Source of the DNA: Porphyridium purpureum
Taxonomy: Eukaryota; Rhodophyta; Bangiophyceae; Porphyridiales; Porphyridiaceae
Assembly: GCA_008690995.1 (NCBI GenBank)
Contig: VRMN01000001.1
Location: forward strand, 1,116,001-1,180,000
Length of the DNA stretch: 64,000 nucleotides
Reading direction: 5' to 3'
The position numbers were made by a program, and so were the translations under genes. The notes beneath the pieces were generated by a model. The model was given only the letters and a program-made list of their open reading frames with translations. It did no database searches and was not told where the DNA came from. Each line of letters starts with the position of its first letter. Within the stretch, counting starts at the first letter, position 1. Of this stretch, positions 1 through 9,516 are shown piece by piece.

Positions 1-764
1 TGGGACAAGGACCCTGAGAGAAGCGTGGAGAAAACCGCTCCTCGAGTCGACGGTCACCTCTGCCACTCCCAAAAGGCAACATTAGCTTCCGAGGAAGTCC
101 CTGTCACACAGCTTCACCGGCAGCTGTCAGTCGTCACCAACCAAGAACCAAGGGAAAATCGGCATGCCACTGGTTTTCGCTGCGCGAGCGCGCAACGGAT
201 GTGTTCTTTCGTTTCCACACGGCCGGGTCACTTTCCGTTTGTGCTGAAGATGGTAACTAGTTGACTGCCTCCCGATATCTGGATTGCTCCGTCACTAGTC
301 GCTGTGCGAACTGCCTTTCCAAACGCCGAAATGCACGGTTATCATGGAGGACAACACGCTGCCATTTTACGAGGCGGACGTGCTCGAGAGCAGGTAAACG
401 AAACACTTTGTGCAGCTGCCGATTGGATCGAGCTCCACGCTCACAAACGCTGGAAACAGCGGCGGGTTCCCTTCCACGAGCAGCCACGTCAACATTGGCT
501 TGTGCGGGTACCGATTGCCATTGTCCTCTCTGAGAAGCACGCAACGCACGCCTCGTCTGGATGGACGGATGTATGAACGGACGGACAGACAAACGTACAG
601 TGAACGTACAGTTTGCCCCATTAGCTTCTTGTTGCATCGAGATCGAAAGAGTGGACTTGCAACAAACCGACTGCAGCAGGTCGGGGTTGATGCCGATTCA
701 CGCATGTCTCACACACCGCGATACGCGCTGCGCAGACTTTCAGGCTTGATGAACGAGCGACGAA
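1..764. other. Upstream region without a supported gene
   Basis: Short open frames occur on both strands, but none has a recognisable domain. Positions 560-600 are a low-complexity run of GGAC/GGAT-like tetramers. The useful content is the paired GTACAGT element at 595-611, listed separately, which lies upstream of the gene starting at 765. Confidence 0.5.
595..611 (+). promoter_or_regulatory. Paired GTACAGT elements upstream of the 765 gene
   Basis: GTACAGT occurs at 595 and again at 606 as a direct repeat with 11-base spacing. Both copies point toward the gene starting at 765 and lie about 155-170 bases before its ATG. The same heptamer precedes many other genes in this window, so it is proposed as a shared promoter element. 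Function is inferred from position and recurrence only. Confidence 0.4.
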
Positions 765-2291
765 ATGAGTGCGTCGTTTGTATGGCACGGACTGTCTAGT
801 CGCGACAGGTGGGTTCGTGGAGACCAACGCTTGGGCGCGCGGTGCGCACACGAGCGCCTGGAAGCCACGAGGCCGCGGCTTGACACGCGCACGGTCAGCA
901 AGAGCGGCGCCTTGAGAAAGCGCGGCGTCGTATGTGAGCAGGATCGCAGGCTCGAGGAGGAGCTAGCAGACTTTTGCGCGAAAAATGGACTCACGCAGGG
1001 AGTCATGCCAACAGAACGCCAGCTGCGCGGCTTCCGCGCAGGAAAGGAGCTGATGACACAGGTGCGCGACCGCGGGGGCGCGGCGATCGTAGCACAGAGG
1101 CTGCGCTGGAGGTGGACCGTGCGAGACAAGGAGGTTTTTCCACACACTTTTGAGCAGCTACTGATTGAGCTACGCGCGCTCCTTGTGAACGAAATGAACA
1201 TGCCTGAGCCTCTGGACGGCCAGCTTTTTCCGTCCAAGAAGCATATTCGAAGCCTCAACTCATCCTTGGTCGCACGCATTGAGTCTCTTCCGGGTAGCTC
1301 TTCAGAAACGTGGAACAGATTGGCGAGTAGTTTGCAAATGCGCCGCTTTGGTCCGGTGGCCTGTTCGATAGTCGGGGCGTCGTCCGTTGCAGAAGACCAG
1401 CAGGAGGCGAAACAGAGAAGGAAGCCAGCTCAAGCTTTGCTCGCAAGTCGACAGCCTGCCGCGTTCCGGGCAGTCTTGTTCAACGTGTTGAAGCAGCATC
1501 CGCGGTGGGTGCTCCCTGAACACGTGGGGCAAGGGCACGTGCCGCACGGAAACATGCGTGTACTTCTACGACCGTCAGATATTAGACGTGCGAAATCGCG
1601 CGCTCTTTTAGTAGAGCTACACGCCTGCGGCTATGAGCAAATGGCCGATTCATTGCACATGATGTACCATCGAGACTTCAAGTATTTATTCAGATTGCTA
1701 TGGGTTATATGCGAGCTGTCGCGACTAGTCAGAAGAACTTCGCATGCCGAGCACAGTAACACAGAGAACCAAATACCAAACCTTACGGAGATCAAGCTGC
1801 GCGCGCCGTCGGGTGCGCGGCTGGTTGCAGAGTTGAAGCGGCTGGGAGGTATCCGTTCCGTCTGTGCACGACTCGGGCTCCATTCCTCGCTGGAGATCAG
1901 AGAGCCCTCACGTGGTGGCTCATCCGGTTCTTGTGCCTCGTCTTTACATTGGGGACCACTGGGCCTCGATCTTGGGCGCGACATTCTCGTTGCGTCGCTG
2001 CGTTTCGCGCCGATCAGCGACGGGCTACCGCACATGCTGACGAGCGCGGCGCTTCGAAAAGTGGGCCAGAACGTCTTGGCTGACTCCGTGGACCGGAATT
2101 TCGGGTCTGCCGCGGCGCTGTACGACGTGGCGCCACGTCTGGGCCTGACGTTTCCGACCGACCAGGTGGTGCTCGACACCGACCCATGGATGGACGCCGC
2201 TATCGAGCGCTTGCTGCTAGGCACCGAAGGTACAGCGGCCCCTGTGGGAGGTACAGTCCAGCAAGGATGTGCGTTCACGGCGACGAGTTAG
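765..2291 (+). CDS. Protein of degenerate repeats, function unknown
   Basis: A 508-residue open frame starting with a true ATG. No enzyme domain is recognised. The protein carries at least four loosely related units of about 35-60 residues. Each has a proline- or basic-led segment, a Leu-containing helix, then a Gly-Gly or Gly-Tyr pair and an 'A..LGL'-like end. The clearest are near residues 80-120 (with GVMPTERQLRGF and DRGGAAIVAQRL), 270-300 (LLVELHACGYEQMADSL) and 350-385 (LVAELKRLGGIRSVCARLGL). This looks like a helical-repeat protein, perhaps nucleic-acid binding or organellar, but that is a guess. The N terminus is rich in Arg and lacks acidic residues, which is compatible with organelle targeting. 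The last 60 bases of the frame contain two GTACAG elements that seem to belong to the promoter of the next gene. Confidence 0.6.
   Translation: MSASFVWHGLSSRDRWVRGDQRLGARCAHERLEATRPRLDTRTVSKSGALRKRGVVCEQDRRLEEELADFCAKNGLTQGVMPTERQLRGFRAGKELMTQVRDRGGAAIVAQRLRWRWTVRDKEVFPHTFEQLLIELRALLVNEMNMPEPLDGQLFPSKKHIRSLNSSLVARIESLPGSSSETWNRLASSLQMRRFGPVACSIVGASSVAEDQQEAKQRRKPAQALLASRQPAAFRAVLFNVLKQHPRWVLPEHVGQGHVPHGNMRVLLRPSDIRRAKSRALLVELHACGYEQMADSLHMMYHRDFKYLFRLLWVICELSRLVRRTSHAEHSNTENQIPNLTEIKLRAPSGARLVAELKRLGGIRSVCARLGLHSSLEIREPSRGGSSGSCASSLHWGPLGLDLGRDILVASLRFAPISDGLPHMLTSAALRKVGQNVLADSVDRNFGSAAALYDVAPRLGLTFPTDQVVLDTDPWMDAAIERLLLGTEGTAAPVGGTVQQGCAFTATS
2230..2256 (+). promoter_or_regulatory. Two GTACAG elements inside the upstream CDS, before the carrier gene
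   Basis: GTACAG at 2230 and 2251 lie within the last codons of the preceding gene and 114-140 bases before the carrier ATG at 2370. The second copy, in the 13-mer GGTACAGTCCAGC at 2250, is found again exactly at 21058. Spacing and orientation match the other candidate promoter elements. Confidence 0.4.
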
Positions 2292-2369
2292 CGGTCGTGG
2301 GCGCGTTTTAACGTGGCGGTTGGTGGAGGCGCGGTGGCGGGGGCTTCGGTGGTGCGTCAAGACAAGAAC

Positions 2370-3299
2370 ATGGGTGGGGCAGGAGGAGATTCGAAGCGAA
2401 GCAGCGGCTCGGCCGGGCCGCGGGTGGCAGGCTCAACAGTGGCCGGGGTCGTGGAGCTGTTTGGCTTCCACCCCATCGACACCATTGCCAAGCGCCTCAT
2501 GAACAACCCAAACAAGATCCTGTCCAAAGCAGATCTGAACGGCGTGTTGTTCAAGAGTGCCGCAGACAAGCCGGCGCTGCAGAAATGGATGTCGCTCTTC
2601 CCAGGGCTTGGGTTTGCCGCCGGGTACAAGATCCTGCAGCGTGTGTACAAATTTGGCGGACAGCCATTTGTAAATGACTACCTGAATGGCGACTGGAAGG
2701 GCTGGTTCGTAAGTACGTTTGGGGAGAAGCACGCCAAATCAATGATGCACGCCGTGTCAGGATCACTGGTCGGCGCGGGTGAGATCATTCTGCTTCCGCT
2801 GGATGTGCTGAAAATCAAGAGCCAGGCAAATCCAGAGGTACTGAGAGGACGTGGTATTGTTGAAATTTTGAGAACTGAGAAGATATCGGGGTTATACCGA
2901 GGAGCTGGCTGGACAGCGGCTCGCAATGTGCCAGGATCTTTTGCTTTATTCGGTGCGTCCGCTCTCGTCAAAGATCAAGTGTTTGCCATCCAGGATTATC
3001 GGGATGCCACATTTGCGCAAAACTTTGTGGCGTCGATCGCCGGTGGTGTGGCGTCTATCGCCATTTCTAGCCCTCTTGATGTCGTCAAGACCCGCATCCA
3101 GACTCGCGACTTTAGCTCAACCGAGACGGGCTGGAGCATCATGAAGGAAATGGTCAAAAAAGAGGGTTTTGGCGCCTTTTTCAAGGGATTGGTTCCCAAG
3201 TTGCTTGTCGTAGGCCCGAAGCTTATCTTTTCATTCACAATTGCCCAGCAGTCAATTGCTTACTTTGAAAAACGCTTCGCAACAGAGGCGACGGCCTGA
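2370..3299 (+). CDS. GGC1: Mitochondrial GTP/GDP carrier (GGC1-like)
   Basis: Mitochondrial carrier family protein of about 309 residues, the usual family length. Three carrier signatures are visible, one per repeat: HPIDTIAKR near residue 45, PLDVLKIKSQ near 150 and PLDVVKTRIQ near 250. Stretches such as GGQPFVNDYLN, GWTAARNVPGSFALFG and GFGAFFKGLVPKLL match yeast Ggc1 closely as I remember it, so a guanine-nucleotide exchanger of the inner mitochondrial membrane is the best call. Known role: import of GTP into the matrix in exchange for GDP. The open frame runs upstream to a GTG at 2313, but the first ATG is 2370 and leaves a short hydrophilic N terminus. Only 78 bases separate this ATG from the stop of the preceding gene, so its promoter probably lies inside that gene. 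Confidence 0.9.
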   Translation: MGGAGGDSKRSSGSAGPRVAGSTVAGVVELFGFHPIDTIAKRLMNNPNKILSKADLNGVLFKSAADKPALQKWMSLFPGLGFAAGYKILQRVYKFGGQPFVNDYLNGDWKGWFVSTFGEKHAKSMMHAVSGSLVGAGEIILLPLDVLKIKSQANPEVLRGRGIVEILRTEKISGLYRGAGWTAARNVPGSFALFGASALVKDQVFAIQDYRDATFAQNFVASIAGGVASIAISSPLDVVKTRIQTRDFSSTETGWSIMKEMVKKEGFGAFFKGLVPKLLVVGPKLIFSFTIAQQSIAYFEKRFATEATA

Positions 3300-3988
3300 G
3301 TCTAAGATGCCGCAGTTAGGAGGACTCTCGCCGCAGTCACGTCTGCTTTTAGCGGCTCCGATTCAAAAGACAAGCTGGTCCTACCCTACGGCAGGCTCTC
3401 GCTGCATTGATACTTTAGGCTGGGCATTGGCAGCTGTACAGGAACATGGGAGAGGACGTGCTGTCTCTCGCCTCGAAACTGTTGTTTGCCTGGGGACGTT
3501 GGCTCCGGAAACAGAAGACAAACGTGATTTGCATCTGGTCGAGCTGCATCGAATCGAGTAAGTGTGTCCTGGCTGCAGACGGAAAGAGAGAGAAAAAGAA
3601 AGCAAATTGCGAGAAAAGAAAAGATTGAAGAAAGGCAATCAGACATCATCTCGTGCACCAATGTGTCATGTTCCTCCCTCTCAGTTCTGCTTTTACAACA
3701 CAGGTCGCCTTGTTTTGACCAGACCTCCATGTCCGCCAGGTTGTAAGCATCATTCTTGGCGTTGGATATTCGCGGCGCTGGTCCAGACTCGCAAGTCAGC
3801 GCGAGCTCGATCCACATTGTACAAACCCGGCATTTGGGCAAAACCGAATGCAAGTCTCATGTGGCTCCACACGCCGCCACCGTCCGCGACCGTCGTAAGC
3901 GTGTGTCTCGCCTGGGTCAGCATCAGGCGGACATCCGCGGGCAGTACACGGGGTATGCGGAGGATTTGGGATACGCATTCATGTTCGA

Positions 3989-4040
3989 TGCAAACTTCTG
4001 CAAACTTCTGCAAACTTCTGCAAACTTCTCCAAATGTCTG
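3989..4040. repeat. 10-bp tandem repeat, about five copies
   Basis: The unit caaacttctg is repeated exactly three times from 3991, followed by caaacttctc and the diverged caaatgtctg. It is a short minisatellite within a gene-poor stretch. Confidence 0.85.
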
Positions 4041-7000
4041 CAAAAATGCGCGAGGTAGAGGTTGGGGCTCACATGAGCGCGCGAGGTTTATCAGATAAGA
4101 CTTCACGCAAGTGCGTGGGAGAGTGTTGCAACGAATCTCGTCCTCTTCCACCAAGCACATCATCTCGTCCATACCATCGATGCAATTTCCCTTCTCCAGA
4201 CCATTCGTCTCTTTCCACTTGGCGCCCGCACTCACAGTGATTTGGGACTTGCAGCTGGTGTTTTGAGTAGGCTTGGGAGTTAGCGCCAGTCTCACCGTAC
4301 TCGGACCATTAATGCACGGCCACTACGCAAACTCGTGTGCGCTGATCAGTGAGGAATTTGAAGGCACCATGATGAAGCACCTGTTGGGCGTTAATCCGGC
4401 ACAAATGTAAATAGTTTTGGGTAGAATTGTCCCCGTGCAGTTTCGTTTTTCAACATACGCATTCGAGAACTGAGACGCAGTATTATACATGCCTGACATA
4501 ACACCGACCGTTCGGGATATTGCAGCGCACACATATTCACTATTGTGTGGCGCGCGCGCGCATCGTCGTGCGATTCATATCGGCTACCAGTTTCGGGTGC
4601 AGAGCACATGCTGGATATCGTACTTATGAAAGATGAGGCTTGGCATGCAGAGCTCTGGAGGATCAAATTTGACGTGATCTGAGCGAACTGACGGATTCTG
4701 AACAGGTACCTTTTTAGCGTATGGCGCACGTGTAGGCTTCGATGTGCCTCCCTCGAGGCCGCATTAAAATCTATGGCATCACAATTGCAGTCTATTTCCG
4801 AATGAGCCATCACTTGTACACAACGTACAGGTCACCGAGTTTTAGAATCGTAGGCTTGAGCGACAAGACCACATTGAGCGAGTCTGAATCAATCCACATC
4901 AAGTTTGAGCAGTTCTCAAGGGCCAAAGCGACGGAATTGAAAGCATCCGATCATCCGTTCGTGTTTTGGATGCGAACAAACGACGATTCCTAAACGCGGA
5001 TCGCAGGTCGGGCCAGGGCAAATAGTGTTACCGTAGCAAACCACGTGGCCTTCAACGGACTCTTCTTTATGACCGTTCTCATGCCAAGCTGTCCAGCTTG
5101 TTAAGAAAACAGCCCAAGTCAGATGCACGTCTCCAGCTCAGTCAAGTTCCCTTGCTTCGTAAACTTTTTGGACCCTTGCAACTTGGACGGCAATGCCTTT
5201 CGAATAGACCAGGGACCGTGAAGGCATCAAGCTCAGAGTGCAAGTCCAGATCATCACATCACACCTTCAACCGACACGATTTCGGCTGAACGTCAAGCCA
5301 CGGAGCCGTGCTCGCCAGGCATGGCAGCTGGTGTCAGCTCATCCGAACGCTGTCGTTTGTGCTGCTCTTCTTGCTCGAGACAGCAACTCATTCCACACGC
5401 CTCTACGAGTCACGCGCCCGTCGCCTACACATGGTCCTTCCCTATGAAATTCACGCGGTGCCGCATTCCTTTGCAATTCGTCTACTCCACTCAAAATGGC
5501 ATCCTTTCAGTAGACTTGAAATGCGGGAAGGCGGTCATTGGCATTCACAATAAACCGTTGAACCGATGCGCCGGTTCACTCCGCAGTCGCTCTGAACCGA
5601 ACGGTCAATTGAATTTTCCGGATGCTGGTCATGTTGACAAAAAAAGTGGGCTTGTTTGACCGTGCGCTCAGTGTTGGTAAAATGGGCGCCTTTTAGCATG
5701 GAATACCACGCAGGCAGTTGATGACTTGTTATCGGTTCAAGTGGTAGACGCCCTCGCACGGCGTGCAGCAGCAGCAGGACCAGGGAGTATCCTTGGACAA
5801 TGCAGAAGCAGCGCATGTATCCGAAGCGAGCCGAGGGGAAGGCTTTGACCCACAATCCTGAAGGGGCTGCTCAGTTTGCAGTGAGACAAGAAATATTTCC
5901 GAAAGAATTTGGCTGCAATCGAGACAGAGCGCTGCCCAAAGTGGTCGAGTTCGGGAATTCACGCTTTGGATATTGATGCTGCGCATGACAGAAAGGCAGT
6001 GGCTTCGTATTTTGTGATATCACTTTACCTTGTGCAGTAAACTGCCGCTTTCGCACGTGTTTTGCATTTCGACTTTGTGGGTTGAAAGGGTGAGCCTCAG
6101 ACGGGAAACGACGTCGGCGGACAACGACAGGCTGTGTACGATATACATTCTAAATTATGCGCATGACGTCTTGGGAGTTCATTTTCAAAACAAGGATTCT
6201 AGCCATCCTGGGACCTAGGGATCATCGTGGAATAGGACAAATGCAAATATGATTTGGAGCTTCACCTTCGCGGCCCGTTGGTGCAAGGAGTTCAGAAGCT
6301 ACAAGAAGCCCAACTTATGTCTATCAGCAGGGTTCTGCGTAAAGTGTGCTGGATTAGAACAGGGAGACGCTGCTGCCAGTGATCGAGCAGCATGAGATCG
6401 CAGGCTTAGTGACAAACACCGGTTGCTTTGACGTACCCAAAGTTCCTGAGCTGCAAAAGGATCACGCACAAACGCTCGACCAAGAATCCTTTCATGAGAG
6501 TGCTTGCAAATAAAAGTGCGGGAAACTGGAGGGCCCAGAAAGATGCAGTTCCATACTGCATGAACAGGTTGCTTCGTAGACGAGCACAGTCCGAGTCCAT
6601 CTGGCGCCGTGGGCGAGAGAGCGTCGCGCGGGATGCGCGCTTCGGCATCGTGAGATAACGGTATCGGTGGGGTCAGTCAAGGATTGAACTGACCTGGAAA
6701 ACGAGATCTTTGCGACTGACGAGCCAAGCCGCGATAACTCGAGCTCTGCCACGCATCGCACTGTCCCACTGTCCCATTGTTCTGGCGCTTCAACACGAGT
6801 GGGCGCTCCCATCCAGCCAGAAACGAACGTGTGCAAACCAGGCCAGCTTTTGATAATACGATCTGTTTTTAAATCACGCCGTGCGCTCTGTCCCTCGGCG
6901 GCCATCCCCATTCTTATGCGGATAAGAGATACAAGGATGATGACGAAACGGTCGACACTCGACACACAGATAGTAAAACGGTGTTCCTTTGTTGTGGTGC

Positions 7001-7063
7001 CCACTCGACATCTCAGTTCAGCGCGGTGGACTAGTCCAGGGTTTCTGGAGTGCTGGTGTGTTA

Positions 7064-7091
7064 CTGTACCTGTGGCTTGGTGGAAGTACAG
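7064..7091 (+). promoter_or_regulatory. GTACAGT elements before the tRNA-binding protein gene
   Basis: A GTACAGT at 7086 points toward the ATG at 7162, about 70 bases away. An inverted copy (ACTGTAC) lies at 7063. This is one of the closest motif-to-ATG spacings in the window. Confidence 0.4.
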
Positions 7092-7161
7092 TGCGAGATT
7101 TCGTGCATTGAGGACGCGGCGGCGCGAAGGTTGGAGGGAAGAGCGCGAGGTTGCAGCTTCG

Positions 7162-7950
7162 ATGAGGGCAGGAATCATGGGCATGAGAATGGCATTTGTT
7201 TCGGTCACGACTGGTGGTTTTGGACTGGGAGCTCCGCTGCGCGCGGCGGTGCCAGAGCTCTGCTCATCGGTAGGCGCTGTGCGGAACGTGCCGCTCTCGC
7301 GGGAGGTATGGCGATCGCGACGCTGCGGGCATGTGGGAGCTTTTCCTGGCGCGACTCGCGAAGGCGCGGGAAGGATGCGCATGTCATCGTTGGAGGATGG
7401 CTCGGCAGCGCTCGAAACAGCTGCGGGCAATGAAGGCGAGTCGCTACCGCTCACGGAATTGTCGCGGCTGGAAATTCGCGTCGGCAAGATAATCAAGTGT
7501 GAGAAGCATCCGGAAGCGGATTCGCTGTATGTCGAAGAGGTGGATGTAGGTGACGAAAGCGGCGCGCGCGTGATTGTGTCCGGGCTTGTCAGCTTCGTGC
7601 CCCTTGAGGAGATGGTCGACCGCACTGTGATTGTGTTGTGCAATCTCAAACCACGCAACATGCGCGGCATCTCCTCACACGGAATGCTCCTGTGTGCGAG
7701 CAATGAAGATCACTCCCAAGTGGACCCACTTACCGCACCAGAAGGTGTGCCGATCGGCGCGCTCGTCACCTTTGAAGGACACCGCTCAGAGCCGGCCCCC
7801 GCGGGAAACCGCGCCAGTAAGGCATTCGACAAGGTCGCCAAGAGCTTGCGCACCGACGCCACTGGCGTTGCCATGTTTGAGCAGGTTCCTTTCGCGACAC
7901 CGTCTGGTCCTTGCTTCTCTCCTAAAAAACTCGTCGGTCCAGTGTCTTAG
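7162..7950 (+). CDS. tRNA-binding (EMAPII/Arc1-like) domain protein, probably plastid-targeted
   Basis: About 262 residues. The C-terminal two thirds is an OB-fold tRNA-binding domain of the EMAPII/AIMP1/Arc1p family, opening with LEIRVGKIIKCEKHPEADSLYVEEVDVG and continuing through VSGLVSFVPLEEM, NLKPRNMRGISSHGMLLCAS and a 'PEGVPIGALV' turn. The family binds tRNA non-specifically and helps aminoacyl-tRNA synthetases. No synthetase domain is attached. The N terminus (MAFVSVTTGGFGLG, then basic and Ser-rich residues up to RMRMSS near residue 75) resembles a red-algal plastid transit peptide with an early Phe, so plastid location is inferred. The frame is open back to 6799, but the start at 7162 is chosen because it begins the transit-like segment and lies 70 bases after a GTACAGT element. 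ATGs at 7177 and 7183 are alternatives. Confidence 0.8.
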   Translation: MRAGIMGMRMAFVSVTTGGFGLGAPLRAAVPELCSSVGAVRNVPLSREVWRSRRCGHVGAFPGATREGAGRMRMSSLEDGSAALETAAGNEGESLPLTELSRLEIRVGKIIKCEKHPEADSLYVEEVDVGDESGARVIVSGLVSFVPLEEMVDRTVIVLCNLKPRNMRGISSHGMLLCASNEDHSQVDPLTAPEGVPIGALVTFEGHRSEPAPAGNRASKAFDKVAKSLRTDATGVAMFEQVPFATPSGPCFSPKKLVGPVS

Positions 7951-8026
7951 CTGAAGAAAAAAGTAAAGCAGAGAGACAACGAGGGGCAGGTGCTTTCGCA
8001 GACACGCCGCGGCAGAACGCCGTAGG

Positions 8027-8863
8027 ATGGCGACGACAGCGACGGCACCGAATGCAGCGGGAGTGCACTGGCACGCGGAAGATGGCGATGTGGTGTTTCC
8101 GGGCGACGTGCTGATGACCATACCAGAGTCCGAGGGGCTAGTGGTGCGCGTCGGTCGAGGCGTGACGCGCCGCGGCTCGAAAGCGCGCGAGCATGCAGAT
8201 TCGCATGAGATGGTGGCGTTATACGCGGGCACGGTCCGCGTGGATGCAGGGCGCAACAAGGTGTGGGTGGATTGTGATCATGCGAAGCGGTATATGCCGA
8301 GCGTGGACGACCTGGTGGTAGGAGTTGTGGCAGACCGTTTTGCGGACGGGTATCGCGTCGATATTGGGGGGGCCGAAACGGCGCTCTTGGGCGCCCTGGA
8401 GTTTCAAGGTGCCACCAAGAGAAACAGACCCTCGCTCAAGGTCGGCGATGTAGTGTACGCACGTGTGACAGTCGCGCATCGCATGATGGAGCCTGAAATT
8501 TCCTGTATTCTGCCTGGAAGCAACAAGTCATGGCTGTCCGGCGAGTCTGAACTCGGGCCCTTGCAGAGCGAAGCAACATCTATGTTCGTTGACGTATCGC
8601 TTGGATATGCGCGTTATCTGCTGACTTTGACGAATGGTGATGCCATGGACAGTTTGAACAGTGCGGGAGATACCCGCAGCGTTATATCGCTTCTCTCTCA
8701 GAAATTGAATTTTGAGCTCGCGGTCGGAGTGAATGGCCGTGTATGGATCCGAACGAATGATCCACAGCACACCATTCTTATCGCGCTAACGGTTCAAAAT
8801 GCACAACACCTGCGTATCCCGCAACAGATCGAGCTCGCCCAGCGCGCGATAGCTACCCTGTGA
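8027..8863 (+). CDS. RRP40: Exosome complex component RRP40
   Basis: A 278-residue protein matching the Rrp40/EXOSC3 cap subunit of the RNA exosome. After an N-terminal domain comes an S1-type OB fold (about residues 75-160) with the hallmark stretch LEFQGATKRNRPSLKVGDVVYARV and MEPEISCI. A C-terminal KH domain (about 195-278) carries the GVNGRVWI loop. Rrp40 sits on top of the nine-subunit ring and helps guide RNA into the 3'-to-5' decay and processing machine in nucleus and cytoplasm. The frame is intact and of family length. It starts 76 bases after the upstream stop, so its promoter must be short or lie in the preceding gene. A TGTAA, a polyadenylation signal in green algae, follows the stop at about 8880. 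Confidence 0.93.
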   Translation: MATTATAPNAAGVHWHAEDGDVVFPGDVLMTIPESEGLVVRVGRGVTRRGSKAREHADSHEMVALYAGTVRVDAGRNKVWVDCDHAKRYMPSVDDLVVGVVADRFADGYRVDIGGAETALLGALEFQGATKRNRPSLKVGDVVYARVTVAHRMMEPEISCILPGSNKSWLSGESELGPLQSEATSMFVDVSLGYARYLLTLTNGDAMDSLNSAGDTRSVISLLSQKLNFELAVGVNGRVWIRTNDPQHTILIALTVQNAQHLRIPQQIELAQRAIATL

Positions 8864-9516
8864 GGAACGGATGTCGTACTGTAATTCATTCCTTGGGTAT
8901 GTCGGACTTTGCACAGAGCGTGATCAGATCCTCGAATATGGTCCCATCTCTTTGTTGCCATACCACTGCTCGGAGAAGCTCGAGACATGCACACAGCTTT
9001 GTACAGCGCACAGGATTTAGACTTAGAAATCCTTCATGACCCGTCTCACGCACTTACTGGCTAACGTTAGTGCGTGAGAGCATCTTTGTCAATTCTGTGG
9101 ACCATGGTCTGTCATGCCAGACTTCCTCGTTTTCCCTTTGGCGTCAGAGCTCACCAGCAGTCTCAACGACTGAAACCTTGCCACGCGTAGCACTCAAATA
9201 CGTGTGCGGATTGGCGGGCTCGGATACCATTATGCGGGAGCGTTTGCATTTTTTGTGGTCATACCGATCGGACATCCTGGGAAACGGCTGGCACCAAGCC
9301 GACAGGCTGCGAAAAGGTCATGGACCGCCAATAACCCCGTAAGTAAAGCGAGACAAGAAATGGATAACCACTCTAGACATGATTGTACACGTAAACCGCG
9401 TTTCGCATCGTCTCTATCCCATGAAGTCACAAATGTTCATGCTCCCTTTTACACATGTGTGTGCACTAGACATCGCGCAAACTACGAACACATTGATAAC
9501 AGACTGACTTTCGGGA
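8864..9516. other. Intergenic region with coding-like pieces
   Basis: A plus-strand open piece at about 9070-9342 and an overlapping one in another frame near 9204-9400, which includes a hydrophobic stretch, have protein-like composition. Neither has a recognisable domain. A GTACAG is at 9001. This may be a decayed gene between RRP40 and the hydrolase. Confidence 0.35.

Larger units (their letters stand above)
3300..7161. other. Gene-poor stretch with decayed-looking coding pieces
   Basis: Nearly 3.9 kb separate the carrier stop from the next supported start. No frame gives a complete recognisable protein. Several short pieces have codon usage and residue mix like real protein: just after the carrier stop (3307-3557), around 3756-4060, and 4312-5000 on the plus strand. 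Frames are interrupted throughout, so decayed genes or unresolved spliced genes are both possible. The stretch also holds a 10-base tandem repeat (3989-4040), a purine-rich run (3575-3640), a perfect hairpin TGAACCG/CGGTTCA near 5558-5577, and GTACAG-like elements at 3436, 4825, 7064 and 7086. Confidence 0.4.

Noticed and set aside
257-799. Overlapping open frames on both strands near the left edge
   Set aside because: No domain; they coincide with GGAC-type low-complexity sequence and the putative promoter of the next gene.
6655-6740. tRNA-like sequence with a TTCAATC word on the minus strand
   Set aside because: The T-arm does not pair with normal spacing and no acceptor or D stem can be drawn. 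It contains only a simple GGTCAGT/ACTGACC hairpin.
6492-7703. 403-codon minus-strand open frame
   Set aside because: It overlaps, antisense, the tRNA-binding-domain gene, whose domain is clearly recognisable on the plus strand. The minus product has no domain and Ser/Arg-biased composition.
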